From positions 1 through 16,670 of the forward strand of contig WFPN01000232.1 of the NCBI GenBank assembly GCA_015487535.1: a stretch of DNA of 16,670 bases. Direction: 5' to 3'. Origin of the DNA: Aquificaceae bacterium (GTDB lineage Bacteria; Aquificota; Aquificia; Aquificales; Aquificaceae). A program made the position numbers and the translations under genes. Of this stretch, positions 1 to 7,543 are shown piece after piece (within the stretch, counting starts at the first letter, position 1; every line of letters starts with the position of its first letter). The notes beneath the pieces were generated by a model. It was not told the origin of the DNA, ran no database searches, and saw only the letters and a program-made list of their open reading frames with translations.

Positions 1-308
1 TCCCTGTACAGGGCCTTGTAATCCTCGTCTTCTATCTTGAGCAGAAGCTCCCCCTCCTTTACCCAGCTCCCCTCCTCCACGAAGATCTCCTTTACCCTTC
101 CGCTCACCAAGGGCCTTACGTCAGCCTCCTCAACTGCCTCCAGGTACCCGTTCGTCTCGTATCTGAGCGTGTAAGTTACAGGTCTGATCTTAACGGTCTT
201 TACCTCGACCACCCTCTCGGTAGAGGAACCCTTGGGTCTTTCGGTCTTGTCACATGAGAGTAGGAGCAAGAGAATGCTCAGGAGGAAGAGCAGTGACTGG
301 CCGGTCAT
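1..308 (-). CDS. RND efflux periplasmic adaptor (membrane fusion) lipoprotein, N-terminal part
   Basis: Only the first ~102 codons are inside the window; the gene continues past base 1. Read from the ATG at 308, the product has a hydrophobic signal peptide (residues 5-17) ending in the lipobox LLSC, with Cys19 as the predicted lipidated residue. Asp follows at +2, which in enterobacteria keeps lipoproteins at the inner membrane, as expected for an adaptor. Residues ~45-100 look like the first half of a barrel-sandwich (lipoyl-like) domain, with the typical V.EG..VK.GELLLKI pattern. Such proteins bridge an inner-membrane RND pump and a TolC-type channel; the divergent pump at 331 is the obvious partner. 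The start is uncertain. In-frame ATGs also lie at 317 and 332, and AGAGGT (324-329, minus strand) is well placed for 317. The 308 start gives the most normal signal peptide. Confidence 0.85.
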   Translation of the reverse strand, partial: MTGQSLLFLLSILLLLLSCDKTERPKGSSTERVVEVKTVKIRPVTYTLRYETNGYLEAVEEADVRPLVSGRVKEIFVEEGSWVKEGELLLKIEDEDYKALYR

Positions 309-315
309 ACCGCAC

Positions 316-323
316 ATTATAAT
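316..323. promoter_or_regulatory. Palindromic bidirectional -10 element (ATTATAAT) between adaptor and RND pump
   Basis: The 8-base palindrome contains TATAAT on the plus strand (318-323) and TATAAT on the minus strand (321-316). Exactly 7 nt separate it from the ATG of the pump (331) and from the ATG at 308 of the adaptor. Initiation at the usual distance from a -10 box would therefore fall at, or one base before, each start codon. No convincing -35 box is visible on either side. This is inferred from sequence only. Confidence 0.55.
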
Positions 324-330
324 ACCTCTC

Positions 331-3300
331 ATGTACCGCTTCTTCATAAACAGGCCCGTTACAACATTCATGCTTATGCTCACATTCGTTCTATTGGGCC
401 TGTATGCATACAGAAACATACCCGTCGATAGGTTCCCGGACGTCGATTTCCCGGTGGTCAGCGTAACCACCATATACGAGGGGGCCAACCCGTACGTAGT
501 GGATACTGTGGTTACGAGGGAGATAGAGGAGGAACTAGCCTCCATAAGCGGTGTGGACTCGATAGTGGCCAAGAGTTACACGGGAGTTTCCAGGATAAGC
601 GTGATCTTCGACCTGGATAAGGACATAGACGTCGCCGCCCAGGAGGTAAGGGACGCTGTCCAGAGGGCCTACAGGAGGATGCCCGAGGGTGTGGATCCTC
701 CTTCTGTCAGGAAGCTAAACACCTCCATGGCCCCTATAATGGCCGTCCTCGTCCACGGTGACGTGGACTACGGGATCATCTCCTACTTCGCCGACAAGGT
801 GGTAAAGAGGGAGTTCGAGAGGGTGAGGGGGGTCGCCGAGGTTCACCTGGGAGGCTTCAGGGACAGGGTTATGTGGATAAGGCTCGATCCTGAGAGGCTT
901 TACTCCAGAGGCCTCACGGTGAGCGACGTGATAGAGGTCTTCAGGAAGAACAACGTGGAGACCCCCGCTGGGAGGATATACAGCAAGAACAGGGAGTACG
1001 TTCTCAGGATAATGGGAAAGTTCAGGAGTGCCGAGGAGATAAACGACCTGATAATCAGGAACGGGGTCAGGCTCAGGGATGTGGGGCACGCCGAGTTCTC
1101 CTACGATGAGAGGAGGAACGCGGTAAGGTTCAACCTAAAGTCCGCCGTGGCGCTCATCGTTTACAAGGAGAGCAAGACGAACACCGTTCAGGTGGCGGAG
1201 GGGGTTATAAGGAAGATAGAGGAGCTCAGGAAGGTCGCCCCCGAAGGGGTGAGCATAGATGTAAACTACGACGCTTCGGTTTTTATAAAGAGGAGCGTTG
1301 CGGACGCGACCCACGAGATAATCGTGGGTAGCCTTCTGACAGCCCTCATAGTCTTTCTCTTTCTCGGGAGCGTGAGGTTCACACTAATACCTGTGCTGGC
1401 CATCCCCATCTCCATCCTGGGGGCTGTGTTCGTCCTCTACCTCACCGGAAACTCACTTAACACCCTGTCCCTGCTGGCCCTCGCCGTGGCGGTGGGCATA
1501 GTGATAGACGACGCGATAGTCGTCCTGGAGAGCATATACAGGAGGAACGAAGAGGGCCTTAGAGGTACGGAGGCGGCGGTCGTTGGCACCAGGATAGTCG
1601 TATTTGCACTTCTCTCATCCACCTCTTCGCTGATAGTCATATTCCTGCCCATACTCTTCCTTAAGGGTCCGGTGGGCGTCTTCTTCGGTGTGTTCAGCTT
1701 CACCCTGATAACCGCGATAGCCATCTCCTTCCTGGTTTCGATCTCCTTCACCCCGATGCTCTCGGCAAGACTCGTGAGCTCTGAAGGCAAGAATGTGTTT
1801 ATGAGAGCTTACGAAAGGTTCGAAGCTCTGTTCGATGTAGCCCTGAGGTGGTCCTTGAACCACAAGTTAGTTGTCCTGCTTATCTCCTTGGGAACGGTGA
1901 TAGGCGGACTCCAGTTCGCCAAGATAACCAAGAAGGAGTTCTTTCCTGTTGTGGACGAGGGGAGGTTCATAATAAGGTTCGAGACCCCCCTGGGATCCTC
2001 CTTCGAATTCACCAACAGGAAGGCGAGGGAAATCGAGAAAATTCTGGTATCAAACCCCTACGTTCTCAGATACGGTATGGCAGTAGGAGAGGGTCTGATA
2101 AGCCCGACGGTGAACGGAGGTATGTTCTTCGTAACCCTGAAAGATAGGAAGGAGAGGCCTCATCAGAAGGTCGTGATGAACATGATCAGGGATGAGCTCA
2201 GGAAGGTAAAGGATGTGAGGGCTTCCGTTGAGGTCCCCTCGGTGGTGGGTGCCCGCGGTGGCAGGCAGACGGACATTCAGTACGTTGTGAGGGGCGAGTC
2301 TCTGGAGGAGCTGGCGAGGGTGGCGGACTCGCTGGTTTCCTTCCTCAAAGAGAGGGGAGGTTACGCAGACATAGACACGGACATACGGGTAAACCAGCCG
2401 GAGATAAGGATAAAGGTGGACAGGGACAAGCTGAGGGACCTTGGCTTGAGCGTGGAGGATGTGGGGAACACGCTTACAGCTCTTTTTGGGAAGCTCTGGG
2501 TAGGTACCTACGAGCTGGGCTCGGAGAGCTACGATGTTTACGTTAAGGCCGAGGAGGATTTTCTGAGAACTTACGAGAACTTGAAGAAGGTCTTCCTGAG
2601 GGCTAGGAACGGCCAGCTCGTTCCCCTAACTTCTGTGGTGAGCTACGAGCTGAAACCGGGCTACACTGTTATCAACAGGTACAACAGGCAGTACTCCTTC
2701 ATCCTGTTTGCCAACCTCAGAGACAAGTCCCTCGGGGAGGCGGTCGCCGAGATAGAGGGGTTTCTGAAGAGGATCCTACCTCCCGGATACACTTTCGAGC
2801 CCACAGGACACACGAAGGAATTCCAGAGGGCCTTTGCGGGGCTCTCCCTCGCCCTGCTGGTTGCTGTCGCTGGGGTTTACATGATACTCGCTTCCCTGTT
2901 CGAGAGCCTGGTTCACCCCTTTACCGTTATGCTCACACTCCCCTTAGCTATCTCCGGCGTGTTCGGTCTCATATACATAACCGGAGGTAGCCTTAACATA
3001 CCCTCCTACTTCGGGGTGATACTTCTGATAGGTCTGGTGGCGAGGGACTCCGTTCTCTTCATAGAGAGGATCGTTCAGCTCAGAAAGGAGGGCGAGAGCG
3101 TTAGGGAAGCGATAATGAAGGCGAGGAAGGAGAGGCTAAGACCCATCCTGATGACCACGCTCACCATAATGTTCGCACTGCTTCCCGTAGCCCTCGGATT
3201 AACCGAGGGGTCGGAGCTGAGGCAACCTCTGGCGGTGGCGGTTATAGGGGGCTTGACCACTGCACTTCCACTGAGCCTGTTCGTGATACCTGTGGTTTAC

Positions 3301-3342
3301 GAGCTATTTGAACGGATCAGAGGTATCCGAACTCTCCGCTGA
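331..3342 (+). CDS. RND-superfamily efflux pump, inner-membrane transporter (HAE1/AcrB type)
   Basis: A 1003-aa proton-driven exporter of the AcrB/MexB class, normally a trimer that moves drugs or other amphiphiles from periplasm or membrane to an outer-membrane channel through an adaptor. The N-terminus begins MYRFFINRPVTT, the usual RND start followed by TM1. A large periplasmic loop follows, then a TM2-TM6 block from about residue 332, a second periplasmic loop, and TM8-TM12 from about residue 836. The TM4 proton-relay pair is present as Asp393-Asp394 in VIDDAIVVLE. In TM10 the usual Lys-Asn of AcrB (GLSAKNAI) is replaced by Arg905-Asp906 (GLVARDSV). The Arg of the following LRPILMTT motif is kept. 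In-frame ATGs exist upstream (for example 274), but they would add residues antisense to the adaptor signal peptide, so 331 is preferred. There is no Shine-Dalgarno sequence. The 3' end overlaps the convergent gene by 26 bases. Substrate unknown. Confidence 0.95.
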   Translation: MYRFFINRPVTTFMLMLTFVLLGLYAYRNIPVDRFPDVDFPVVSVTTIYEGANPYVVDTVVTREIEEELASISGVDSIVAKSYTGVSRISVIFDLDKDIDVAAQEVRDAVQRAYRRMPEGVDPPSVRKLNTSMAPIMAVLVHGDVDYGIISYFADKVVKREFERVRGVAEVHLGGFRDRVMWIRLDPERLYSRGLTVSDVIEVFRKNNVETPAGRIYSKNREYVLRIMGKFRSAEEINDLIIRNGVRLRDVGHAEFSYDERRNAVRFNLKSAVALIVYKESKTNTVQVAEGVIRKIEELRKVAPEGVSIDVNYDASVFIKRSVADATHEIIVGSLLTALIVFLFLGSVRFTLIPVLAIPISILGAVFVLYLTGNSLNTLSLLALAVAVGIVIDDAIVVLESIYRRNEEGLRGTEAAVVGTRIVVFALLSSTSSLIVIFLPILFLKGPVGVFFGVFSFTLITAIAISFLVSISFTPMLSARLVSSEGKNVFMRAYERFEALFDVALRWSLNHKLVVLLISLGTVIGGLQFAKITKKEFFPVVDEGRFIIRFETPLGSSFEFTNRKAREIEKILVSNPYVLRYGMAVGEGLISPTVNGGMFFVTLKDRKERPHQKVVMNMIRDELRKVKDVRASVEVPSVVGARGGRQTDIQYVVRGESLEELARVADSLVSFLKERGGYADIDTDIRVNQPEIRIKVDRDKLRDLGLSVEDVGNTLTALFGKLWVGTYELGSESYDVYVKAEEDFLRTYENLKKVFLRARNGQLVPLTSVVSYELKPGYTVINRYNRQYSFILFANLRDKSLGEAVAEIEGFLKRILPPGYTFEPTGHTKEFQRAFAGLSLALLVAVAGVYMILASLFESLVHPFTVMLTLPLAISGVFGLIYITGGSLNIPSYFGVILLIGLVARDSVLFIERIVQLRKEGESVREAIMKARKERLRPILMTTLTIMFALLPVALGLTEGSELRQPLAVAVIGGLTTALPLSLFVIPVVYELFERIRGIRTLR

Positions 3343-3667
3343 GATCCTCCTTTACCTTTATCCATCTGGGGAAGAACCTCTCGGGCTCCTTCACGGGAAA
3401 ATCGAACTCCTCGAAGCCCTTATCGCCTCCACAGAACCTGCTACCCACAGCTCTGAACTTTACGAAGACAGGGACGCCCTCTATAACCTCCTCGAGATCG
3501 TACTCATCCACACTTTCTACGAGCTCTGCTCTGAAGCGCTTTGCTATCAGACAGCTGAACTTGAGGGTCGGGTAGAGGGCTATGGCCTTCCCCTCTCTCT
3601 TCGCTCTTTCTATAACTTTACTCTCGATCTCTATCTTCGGCGTTCTTATCAGCACACCCACCGCCAT
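3317..3667 (-). CDS. Uncharacterised 116-aa protein, coupled to the APC permease
   Basis: I do not recognise this family. The protein is small, soluble-looking and mixed alpha/beta, with no signal peptide or membrane segment. Two Cys are visible (39 and 79), the second in a C-G-G-D-K stretch. The C-terminal third is aromatic and Pro-rich (EEFDFPVKEPERFFPRW). The start is well supported: minus-strand GAGGAGG (3674-3680) precedes the ATG by 6 nt and lies in the last codons of the permease, whose stop is 3 nt upstream of this ATG. The two are thus probably co-translated, which could mean a role linked to the permease or its substrate, but this is inference. The 3' end overlaps the RND gene by 26 bases. 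It could be a lineage-specific protein of the Aquificota. Confidence 0.75.
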   Translation of the reverse strand: MAVGVLIRTPKIEIESKVIERAKREGKAIALYPTLKFSCLIAKRFRAELVESVDEYDLEEVIEGVPVFVKFRAVGSRFCGGDKGFEEFDFPVKEPERFFPRWIKVKEDLSGEFGYL

Positions 3668-3670
3668 GGC

Positions 3671-4954
3671 TCACCTCCTCTCCATTATGATACGCCTGCT
3701 AACACCCCTGTAAAGCACCTCGAAGAGAACCACCCCCGGGAGTATCCCGACTATGGTGTAGAAGGTATCTCTGCTGCTCTCCCACTGGTAGAACATTATG
3801 GTTATCAGGACCGCGATGATAACGAGAAGGCTGAAGATTATAAAGACCCTGTTCCCACCCGTTAGGCTCGCGAGCCTGTAGTGGGATACTAGAACGAACA
3901 CGTAGATGACTAGGAAGACGGTACTGATCAGGTTAGCTATCCCGTTGAGATCGAAGGTGAGGGCAAAGACAAGGCTAAGGACAGCCGTTATGTACAGGCC
4001 TTCTGGCGCCCTGAACCAGATTTTCCTCTCGAATATGGCTGGTAGTTTTCCCTCCTTGGCCAGGGCGTAAGATACGTTCGCGCCTCCGTAGAGGGTCGCG
4101 TTTATGGCAGACGCGGTGGAGAAGAGAGCTCCCAGGGATACGAGGACGAATCCGAACTCTCCCAGAAAGGGCCTCGCCGCCTCTGCGAGTGCGTACTCCT
4201 TGGCTCTCACGAGACCTTCCGTACCCAGGTTCCCCAGGGCGGTCAGAGAAACGGAGACGTAAACGAAGGCTACCACCGCAAGGCTCAGGTATATGGCGCG
4301 TGGAACGTTCCTCTTGGGGTCTTCTATGTTCTCGGAGGCGTTCGTTATCAGTCCAAAGCCCATGTAGGTGAGGAAGAGGACCGTCGAGGCGTATATCGTA
4401 TCCTTAATCTCTTCGGGCTGAAAGGAGGGGACCACGTTCTCCGGTTTTATACTCCAAACCCCCAAAAGGACGAAGAAGAGCAGTATTGAGACCTTGATCA
4501 GAACTATCCAGAACTCTGCCCTACCTACAGCCTTTGATCCGAAGAAGTTGAGCGCTGTGAAGATGGATAGCACCGCCGTCTCCACGAGGGAAAGCCTCAG
4601 GTAGGTTATCTCAAGCCCGAGCAAGGCTAGGAAGTATCCCCCGAAGGCCTTTACGAAGAGGGATATGGATATGACGTAGCTGAGCCAGAGGAGTATGGCG
4701 AGGCTTCCCGTTACGACGTTATCACCAACGCCCCTTACGATGAACTCTATGGGCCCTGCGTTGGAGACGAAGGTGGAGCCGAGCCTGGCGTACGAATACG
4801 CTATCAGGTATGCGAGAAGAGCGGCTAAGAGAAAGGCAATGGGTAGGTTACTCCCACATATCTGGGCCCCGACCCCCAGGATGGAGAAGATACCCGCCCC
4901 TATCATGGTGCCCACGCCTATCGATGTAGCCTCCAGAAGTCCGAGCTTCCTCAT
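3671..4954 (-). CDS. APC-family amino-acid permease
   Basis: A 427-aa polytopic membrane protein of the amino acid-polyamine-organocation superfamily, which takes up amino acids by proton or sodium coupling or by exchange. The helix-1 signature GVGTMIGAGIF (residues 13-23) is the unwound substrate-binding segment typical of the family. About 12 hydrophobic segments follow, and the length is normal for a 12-TM member. The Gly/Ala-rich helix-6 region (around LTYMGFGLITNASENIEDPKRNVPRA, residues ~195-220) also fits. The sequence does not reveal the substrate. The gene is first in a minus-strand unit with the 116-aa gene 3 nt downstream, and it diverges from tpiA with only 29 bases between the start codons. 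The ATG at 4954 has GGGAG directly abutting it, too close to act as a normal Shine-Dalgarno, and a TATGAT box lies 9 nt upstream. Confidence 0.92.
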   Translation of the reverse strand: MRKLGLLEATSIGVGTMIGAGIFSILGVGAQICGSNLPIAFLLAALLAYLIAYSYARLGSTFVSNAGPIEFIVRGVGDNVVTGSLAILLWLSYVISISLFVKAFGGYFLALLGLEITYLRLSLVETAVLSIFTALNFFGSKAVGRAEFWIVLIKVSILLFFVLLGVWSIKPENVVPSFQPEEIKDTIYASTVLFLTYMGFGLITNASENIEDPKRNVPRAIYLSLAVVAFVYVSVSLTALGNLGTEGLVRAKEYALAEAARPFLGEFGFVLVSLGALFSTASAINATLYGGANVSYALAKEGKLPAIFERKIWFRAPEGLYITAVLSLVFALTFDLNGIANLISTVFLVIYVFVLVSHYRLASLTGGNRVFIIFSLLVIIAVLITIMFYQWESSRDTFYTIVGILPGVVLFEVLYRGVSRRIIMERR

Positions 4955-4963
4955 CTCCCAACT

Positions 4964-4976
4964 ATCATAGTAAAAT
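4964..4976. promoter_or_regulatory. Divergent promoter region of the APC permease and tpiA
   Basis: The 29-base gap between the two start codons holds -10-like boxes on both strands. The minus strand has TATGAT (4969-4964), 9 nt before the permease ATG. The plus strand has TAAAAT (4971-4976), 7 nt before the tpiA ATG, and an alternative TATCAT (4963-4968), 15 nt before it. No clear -35 boxes are seen, and neither start has a well-placed Shine-Dalgarno. Very short or absent 5' leaders are inferred. Confidence 0.45.
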
Positions 4977-4983
4977 CTTTCCC

Positions 4984-5724
4984 ATGAGATTGATAGCTGC
5001 CAACTGGAAGATGCACAAAACAGTTTCGGAAACGCAAGAGTATATAAGTAAGTTCCTCAAGTTCGTCGAGCACCCCGAGAGCAGGGAGATCCTCCTCTGC
5101 CCGCCCTTCACATCCCTCTACGTAGCGGGCAAACTCTTAGAAGGTACTGGTGTGAAGCTCGGAGCCCAGAACTGTTTCTACGAAAAAGAGGGAGCCTTCA
5201 CCGGGGAGATCTCCCTTCCTATGCTCAAAGAAATTGGATGCTCCTACGTTATAGTGGGGCATTCGGAGAGAAGGCACATATTCGGAGAGAGCGACGAGAC
5301 GATAAACAGGAAGTTGGTAGCCTGTCTCGAAGAGGGAATAAGGCCTATACTCTGCGTGGGTGAGAAGCTAGAGGACAGGGAAGCTGGAATGACCTTCAAG
5401 GTTGTCGAAACCCAGATCAGGCTCGCCCTCTCGGGCATAGAGGAACACATCGACAGGATAGACATAGCCTACGAACCAGTTTGGGCTATAGGCACTGGGG
5501 TTCCCGCAACCCCCGAGGATGCTGTCGCGGTTCACAGGTTTATAAAGGAGCTCATAAAGGATCTCAATCCCAAGTCTGAGGGCAAGACCAGGATCCTGTA
5601 TGGGGGGAGCGTAAAGCCCGGTAACGCTTCGGAGTTCATGAAGCACTCGGAGATAGAGGGCCTCCTCGTGGGCGGGGCCAGCTTAGACCCTGAATCCTTT
5701 GCGAAGATCGTGTACTCCTTTTAG
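4984..5724 (+). CDS. tpiA: Triosephosphate isomerase
   Basis: A 246-aa cytoplasmic TIM-barrel enzyme that interconverts dihydroxyacetone phosphate and glyceraldehyde 3-phosphate in glycolysis and gluconeogenesis. All catalytic elements are visible: Asn7 and Lys9 in AANWKMHK, the electrophilic His93 in VGHSERR, the catalytic base Glu164 in AYEPVWAIGTG with the mobile loop 6 just after it (~166-176), and the phosphate-binding YGGSV (206-210) and VGGASL (229-234). Length is normal for bacterial enzymes. The start at 4984 is fixed by the conserved N-terminus. There is no Shine-Dalgarno upstream (taaaatctttccc); a TAAAAT box ends 7 nt before the ATG. The 3' end overlaps the convergent LptF/G-type gene by 42 bases. 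Confidence 0.98.
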   Translation: MRLIAANWKMHKTVSETQEYISKFLKFVEHPESREILLCPPFTSLYVAGKLLEGTGVKLGAQNCFYEKEGAFTGEISLPMLKEIGCSYVIVGHSERRHIFGESDETINRKLVACLEEGIRPILCVGEKLEDREAGMTFKVVETQIRLALSGIEEHIDRIDIAYEPVWAIGTGVPATPEDAVAVHRFIKELIKDLNPKSEGKTRILYGGSVKPGNASEFMKHSEIEGLLVGGASLDPESFAKIVYSF

Positions 5725-6756
5725 TAGATACAGAAGGTAAACCCCGTATGCCAAGAGGGAGTAAGTAGGTGTGAGGTTCGCCTTCTCGGCGAGGAGCTTC
5801 GGGCTTATCGCCAAGAGCCATCCGATGAGGAGGTAAACTACGAAGGACACGGAACCCACCCTCATGCTCCTGTACTTCATCAACTGTCTCATAAGTGGAA
5901 GGGCTACCAGGAAGGGGAGCATGGACATCCCGCCCCTGTAAAGTATCTCCGACAGGTACCTGTCCGTATCGAGACCCAGCTTTGTACCTTTAAGGTAAAG
6001 GTTCAGCAGGGAGGAGGCCTTCACGTGCTCTATCTTTTCCGCAAACAGGCCTATCTCATCCACACCTATCTCAACCCCCAGGGAGAAGTTCGATAGTTCC
6101 CTTACGAAGTACCCCTCCTTGAAGTTGTAGGCCGATCCCTTGTCAACCTTTATCACGTTACCCTTCCAGCTACCGCTTCTGCCCTCGACTACCTCGAGGA
6201 CCTTTCCTTCTGAGGAGGTCTTTAACATGAAGAGGTCGGCAAACCTGCCCTTCGACACGTCGAGGCTCCCTATGTAAACGAAGTACTTTCCTCTGCTCGT
6301 CTCCTTCACGAACCAGAACCTCTCCACGAGCCTCCCTATCTCCTGCTTCTTCTTGAAGGTCTTCTCCACGTACCAGAGCTTCTTGAACATACTCGGCAGA
6401 AAGCTCTCGTTTAAAAGCAGGAAGAGGAAGGAAAGGGAAAGTATGCCCGTTATAAGGACGGCGAGGAACCTGAGGGGTGAGATACCGAAGCTCTGGACGG
6501 TGAGGTCGATCTTCTTGGAGAGCAGTCTTCTGAACAGGATAAGGAGGGAGATGTTCACCACTATGGAGGAGAGCACGTAGAAGCCCACGGGTATCAGGTA
6601 GGCCACATACTTTACCACCACCTCGAGGGACTTCTCCTTGAAGCCGAAAAGGAAGTCTGTGAGGCTATACAGAAGTATGAGGGACATCGAGGCGAGGGCA
6701 ACCGAGAGGAACACCTTTAGATAGTTGACCGATAGGTATCTGTCGAGAATGTTCAT
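5683..6756 (-). CDS. LptF/LptG family permease (YjgP/YjgQ), lipopolysaccharide export
   Basis: A 357-aa inner-membrane protein of the LptF/LptG family, the permease half of the LptB2FG ABC transporter that extracts lipopolysaccharide from the inner membrane for transport to the cell surface. It shows the family layout: the opening MNILDRYL, three N-terminal membrane segments (~14-35, 50-75, 95-117), the NESFLPSM stretch after TM3, a periplasmic beta-jellyroll region (~130-270) and three C-terminal membrane segments (~275-295, 300-320, 328-347). The N-terminus looks more like LptG than LptF, but I cannot decide from sequence alone. No lptB, lptA or lptC is nearby. The gene diverges from tRNA-Ser. 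The start has no Shine-Dalgarno (tatataccac precedes the ATG), and a TAAAAT box lies 10 nt upstream. Its last 42 bases overlap tpiA. Confidence 0.88.
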   Translation of the reverse strand: MNILDRYLSVNYLKVFLSVALASMSLILLYSLTDFLFGFKEKSLEVVVKYVAYLIPVGFYVLSSIVVNISLLILFRRLLSKKIDLTVQSFGISPLRFLAVLITGILSLSFLFLLLNESFLPSMFKKLWYVEKTFKKKQEIGRLVERFWFVKETSRGKYFVYIGSLDVSKGRFADLFMLKTSSEGKVLEVVEGRSGSWKGNVIKVDKGSAYNFKEGYFVRELSNFSLGVEIGVDEIGLFAEKIEHVKASSLLNLYLKGTKLGLDTDRYLSEILYRGGMSMLPFLVALPLMRQLMKYRSMRVGSVSFVVYLLIGWLLAISPKLLAEKANLTPTYSLLAYGVYLLYLLKGVHDLRKGFRV

Positions 6757-6760
6757 GTGG

Positions 6761-6772
6761 TATATAATTTTA
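6761..6772. promoter_or_regulatory. Divergent AT-rich promoter: tRNA-Ser/thiE (+) and LptF/G gene (-)
   Basis: The gap of 23 bases between the permease ATG (6756) and the tRNA 5' end (6780) is almost entirely A/T. On the plus strand TATAAT (6763-6768) is 11 nt from the mature tRNA 5' end. On the minus strand TAAAAT (6772-6767) is 10 nt from the permease ATG. The -10 boxes overlap, so the two polymerases probably compete. No good -35 is seen at 16-18 nt spacing. Confidence 0.5.
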
Positions 6773-6779
6773 AATCTCA

Positions 6780-6870
<91 letters not shown>

Positions 6871-6871
6871 A

Positions 6872-6877
6872 AGGAGG
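6872..6877 (+). promoter_or_regulatory. Ribosome-binding site of thiE, abutting the tRNA 3' end
   Basis: AGGAGG is followed after 5 nt by the ATG at 6883. It fixes the thiE start, since the open frame runs back through the tRNA to 6757. One base separates it from the encoded CCA end of tRNA-Ser. Confidence 0.85.
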
Positions 6878-6882
6878 AAAGA

Positions 6883-7530
6883 ATGAACCTTAACATATAT
6901 CTCATTACCGACGACAAGTACTTCAAAGGCAGGGACCTCCTCGAGACCATAGAGAAGGCGATAAAGGGTGGCGTGACCGCAGTCCAGTACAGGTTCAAGG
7001 ACAAGACCACCAGGGAGATGTACGAGGAGCTTCTCAGGGTCAGGGAGCTCACCAGAAGGTACGGGGTGGATCTCGTCGTGAACGATAGGGTCGATCTAGC
7101 CCTCGCTGTGGAGGCGGACGGTGTTCACGTGGGAAAGGAGGACCTGCCCCCTGAGGCCGTCAGGAAGGTTGTGGGAGACAAGCTCTACGTCGGCTACACC
7201 GCGAACAGTTTAGAAGAACTCAAAAGAGCGCAGGAGCTCCCGGTGGACTACATAGGTTTTGGCTCCATATACCCTACCAACACTAAAGAGAACTACAAGC
7301 TGGTCGGGTTAGAGGCCCTTAAGGAAGCGGTCCGCATATCCCAAAAACCGATCGTCTGCATAGGAGGGATAATGCCCTACAGGGTCGCCGAGGTTGTTAA
7401 GGCGGGATGCAGGAACCTAGCCATCTCTGCAGGGATACTCGGCTTCGAGGATGTTGAGAAGGCCGCCAGCGAGATAAAGAGGGCCTACAAGAACACCCTC
7501 AAGCAGCTTATGCTCCTTGGGCAGATATGA
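6883..7530 (+). CDS. thiE: Thiamine-phosphate synthase
   Basis: A 215-aa TIM-barrel enzyme that joins hydroxymethylpyrimidine diphosphate to carboxythiazole phosphate to give thiamine phosphate in the cytoplasm. Family motifs appear in order: VQYRFKDK (34-41; Arg37 and Lys39 bind the pyrimidine diphosphate), NDRVDLALAVEADGVHVG (67-84), GYTANSLEE (104-112), the phosphate-side DYIGFGSIYPTNTK (122-135, with Lys135) and CIGGI (159-163). These residues favour a true ThiE over the related TenI, which loses several of them, although some genomes carry two ThiE-like copies. It is expressed in one unit with tRNA-Ser, 12 nt upstream. The thioredoxin-fold gene follows 13 nt after the stop. No TPP riboswitch is present, because the leader is the tRNA itself. 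Confidence 0.87.
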   Translation: MNLNIYLITDDKYFKGRDLLETIEKAIKGGVTAVQYRFKDKTTREMYEELLRVRELTRRYGVDLVVNDRVDLALAVEADGVHVGKEDLPPEAVRKVVGDKLYVGYTANSLEELKRAQELPVDYIGFGSIYPTNTKENYKLVGLEALKEAVRISQKPIVCIGGIMPYRVAEVVKAGCRNLAISAGILGFEDVEKAASEIKRAYKNTLKQLMLLGQI

Positions 7531-7543
7531 GGGGGGTAGGGTT

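Noticed and set aside
232..330. Upstream extension of the RND gene (in-frame starts at 232 or at ATG 274 with a GGAG before it)
   Set aside because: The extra residues are basic, non-conserved and antisense to the adaptor signal peptide; RND pumps begin at the MYRFFINRP-type motif, so 331 is the start.
3308..3865. 185-codon plus-strand frame over the 116-aa gene and the permease end
   Set aside because: It is a shadow frame: the minus-strand genes have a strong ribosome-binding site and, for the permease, clear family motifs.
4951..4968. Five-codon leader peptide (MIVGR) whose stop overlaps the APC permease ATG
   Set aside because: Its start codon lies inside the TATGAT -10 box, so it is probably not transcribed; no regulatory codons or attenuator are seen.
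6720..6770. TTGACC (6725-6730) as a -35 box for tRNA-Ser
   Set aside because: It is 32 nt from the TATAAT box, far outside the 16-18 nt range.
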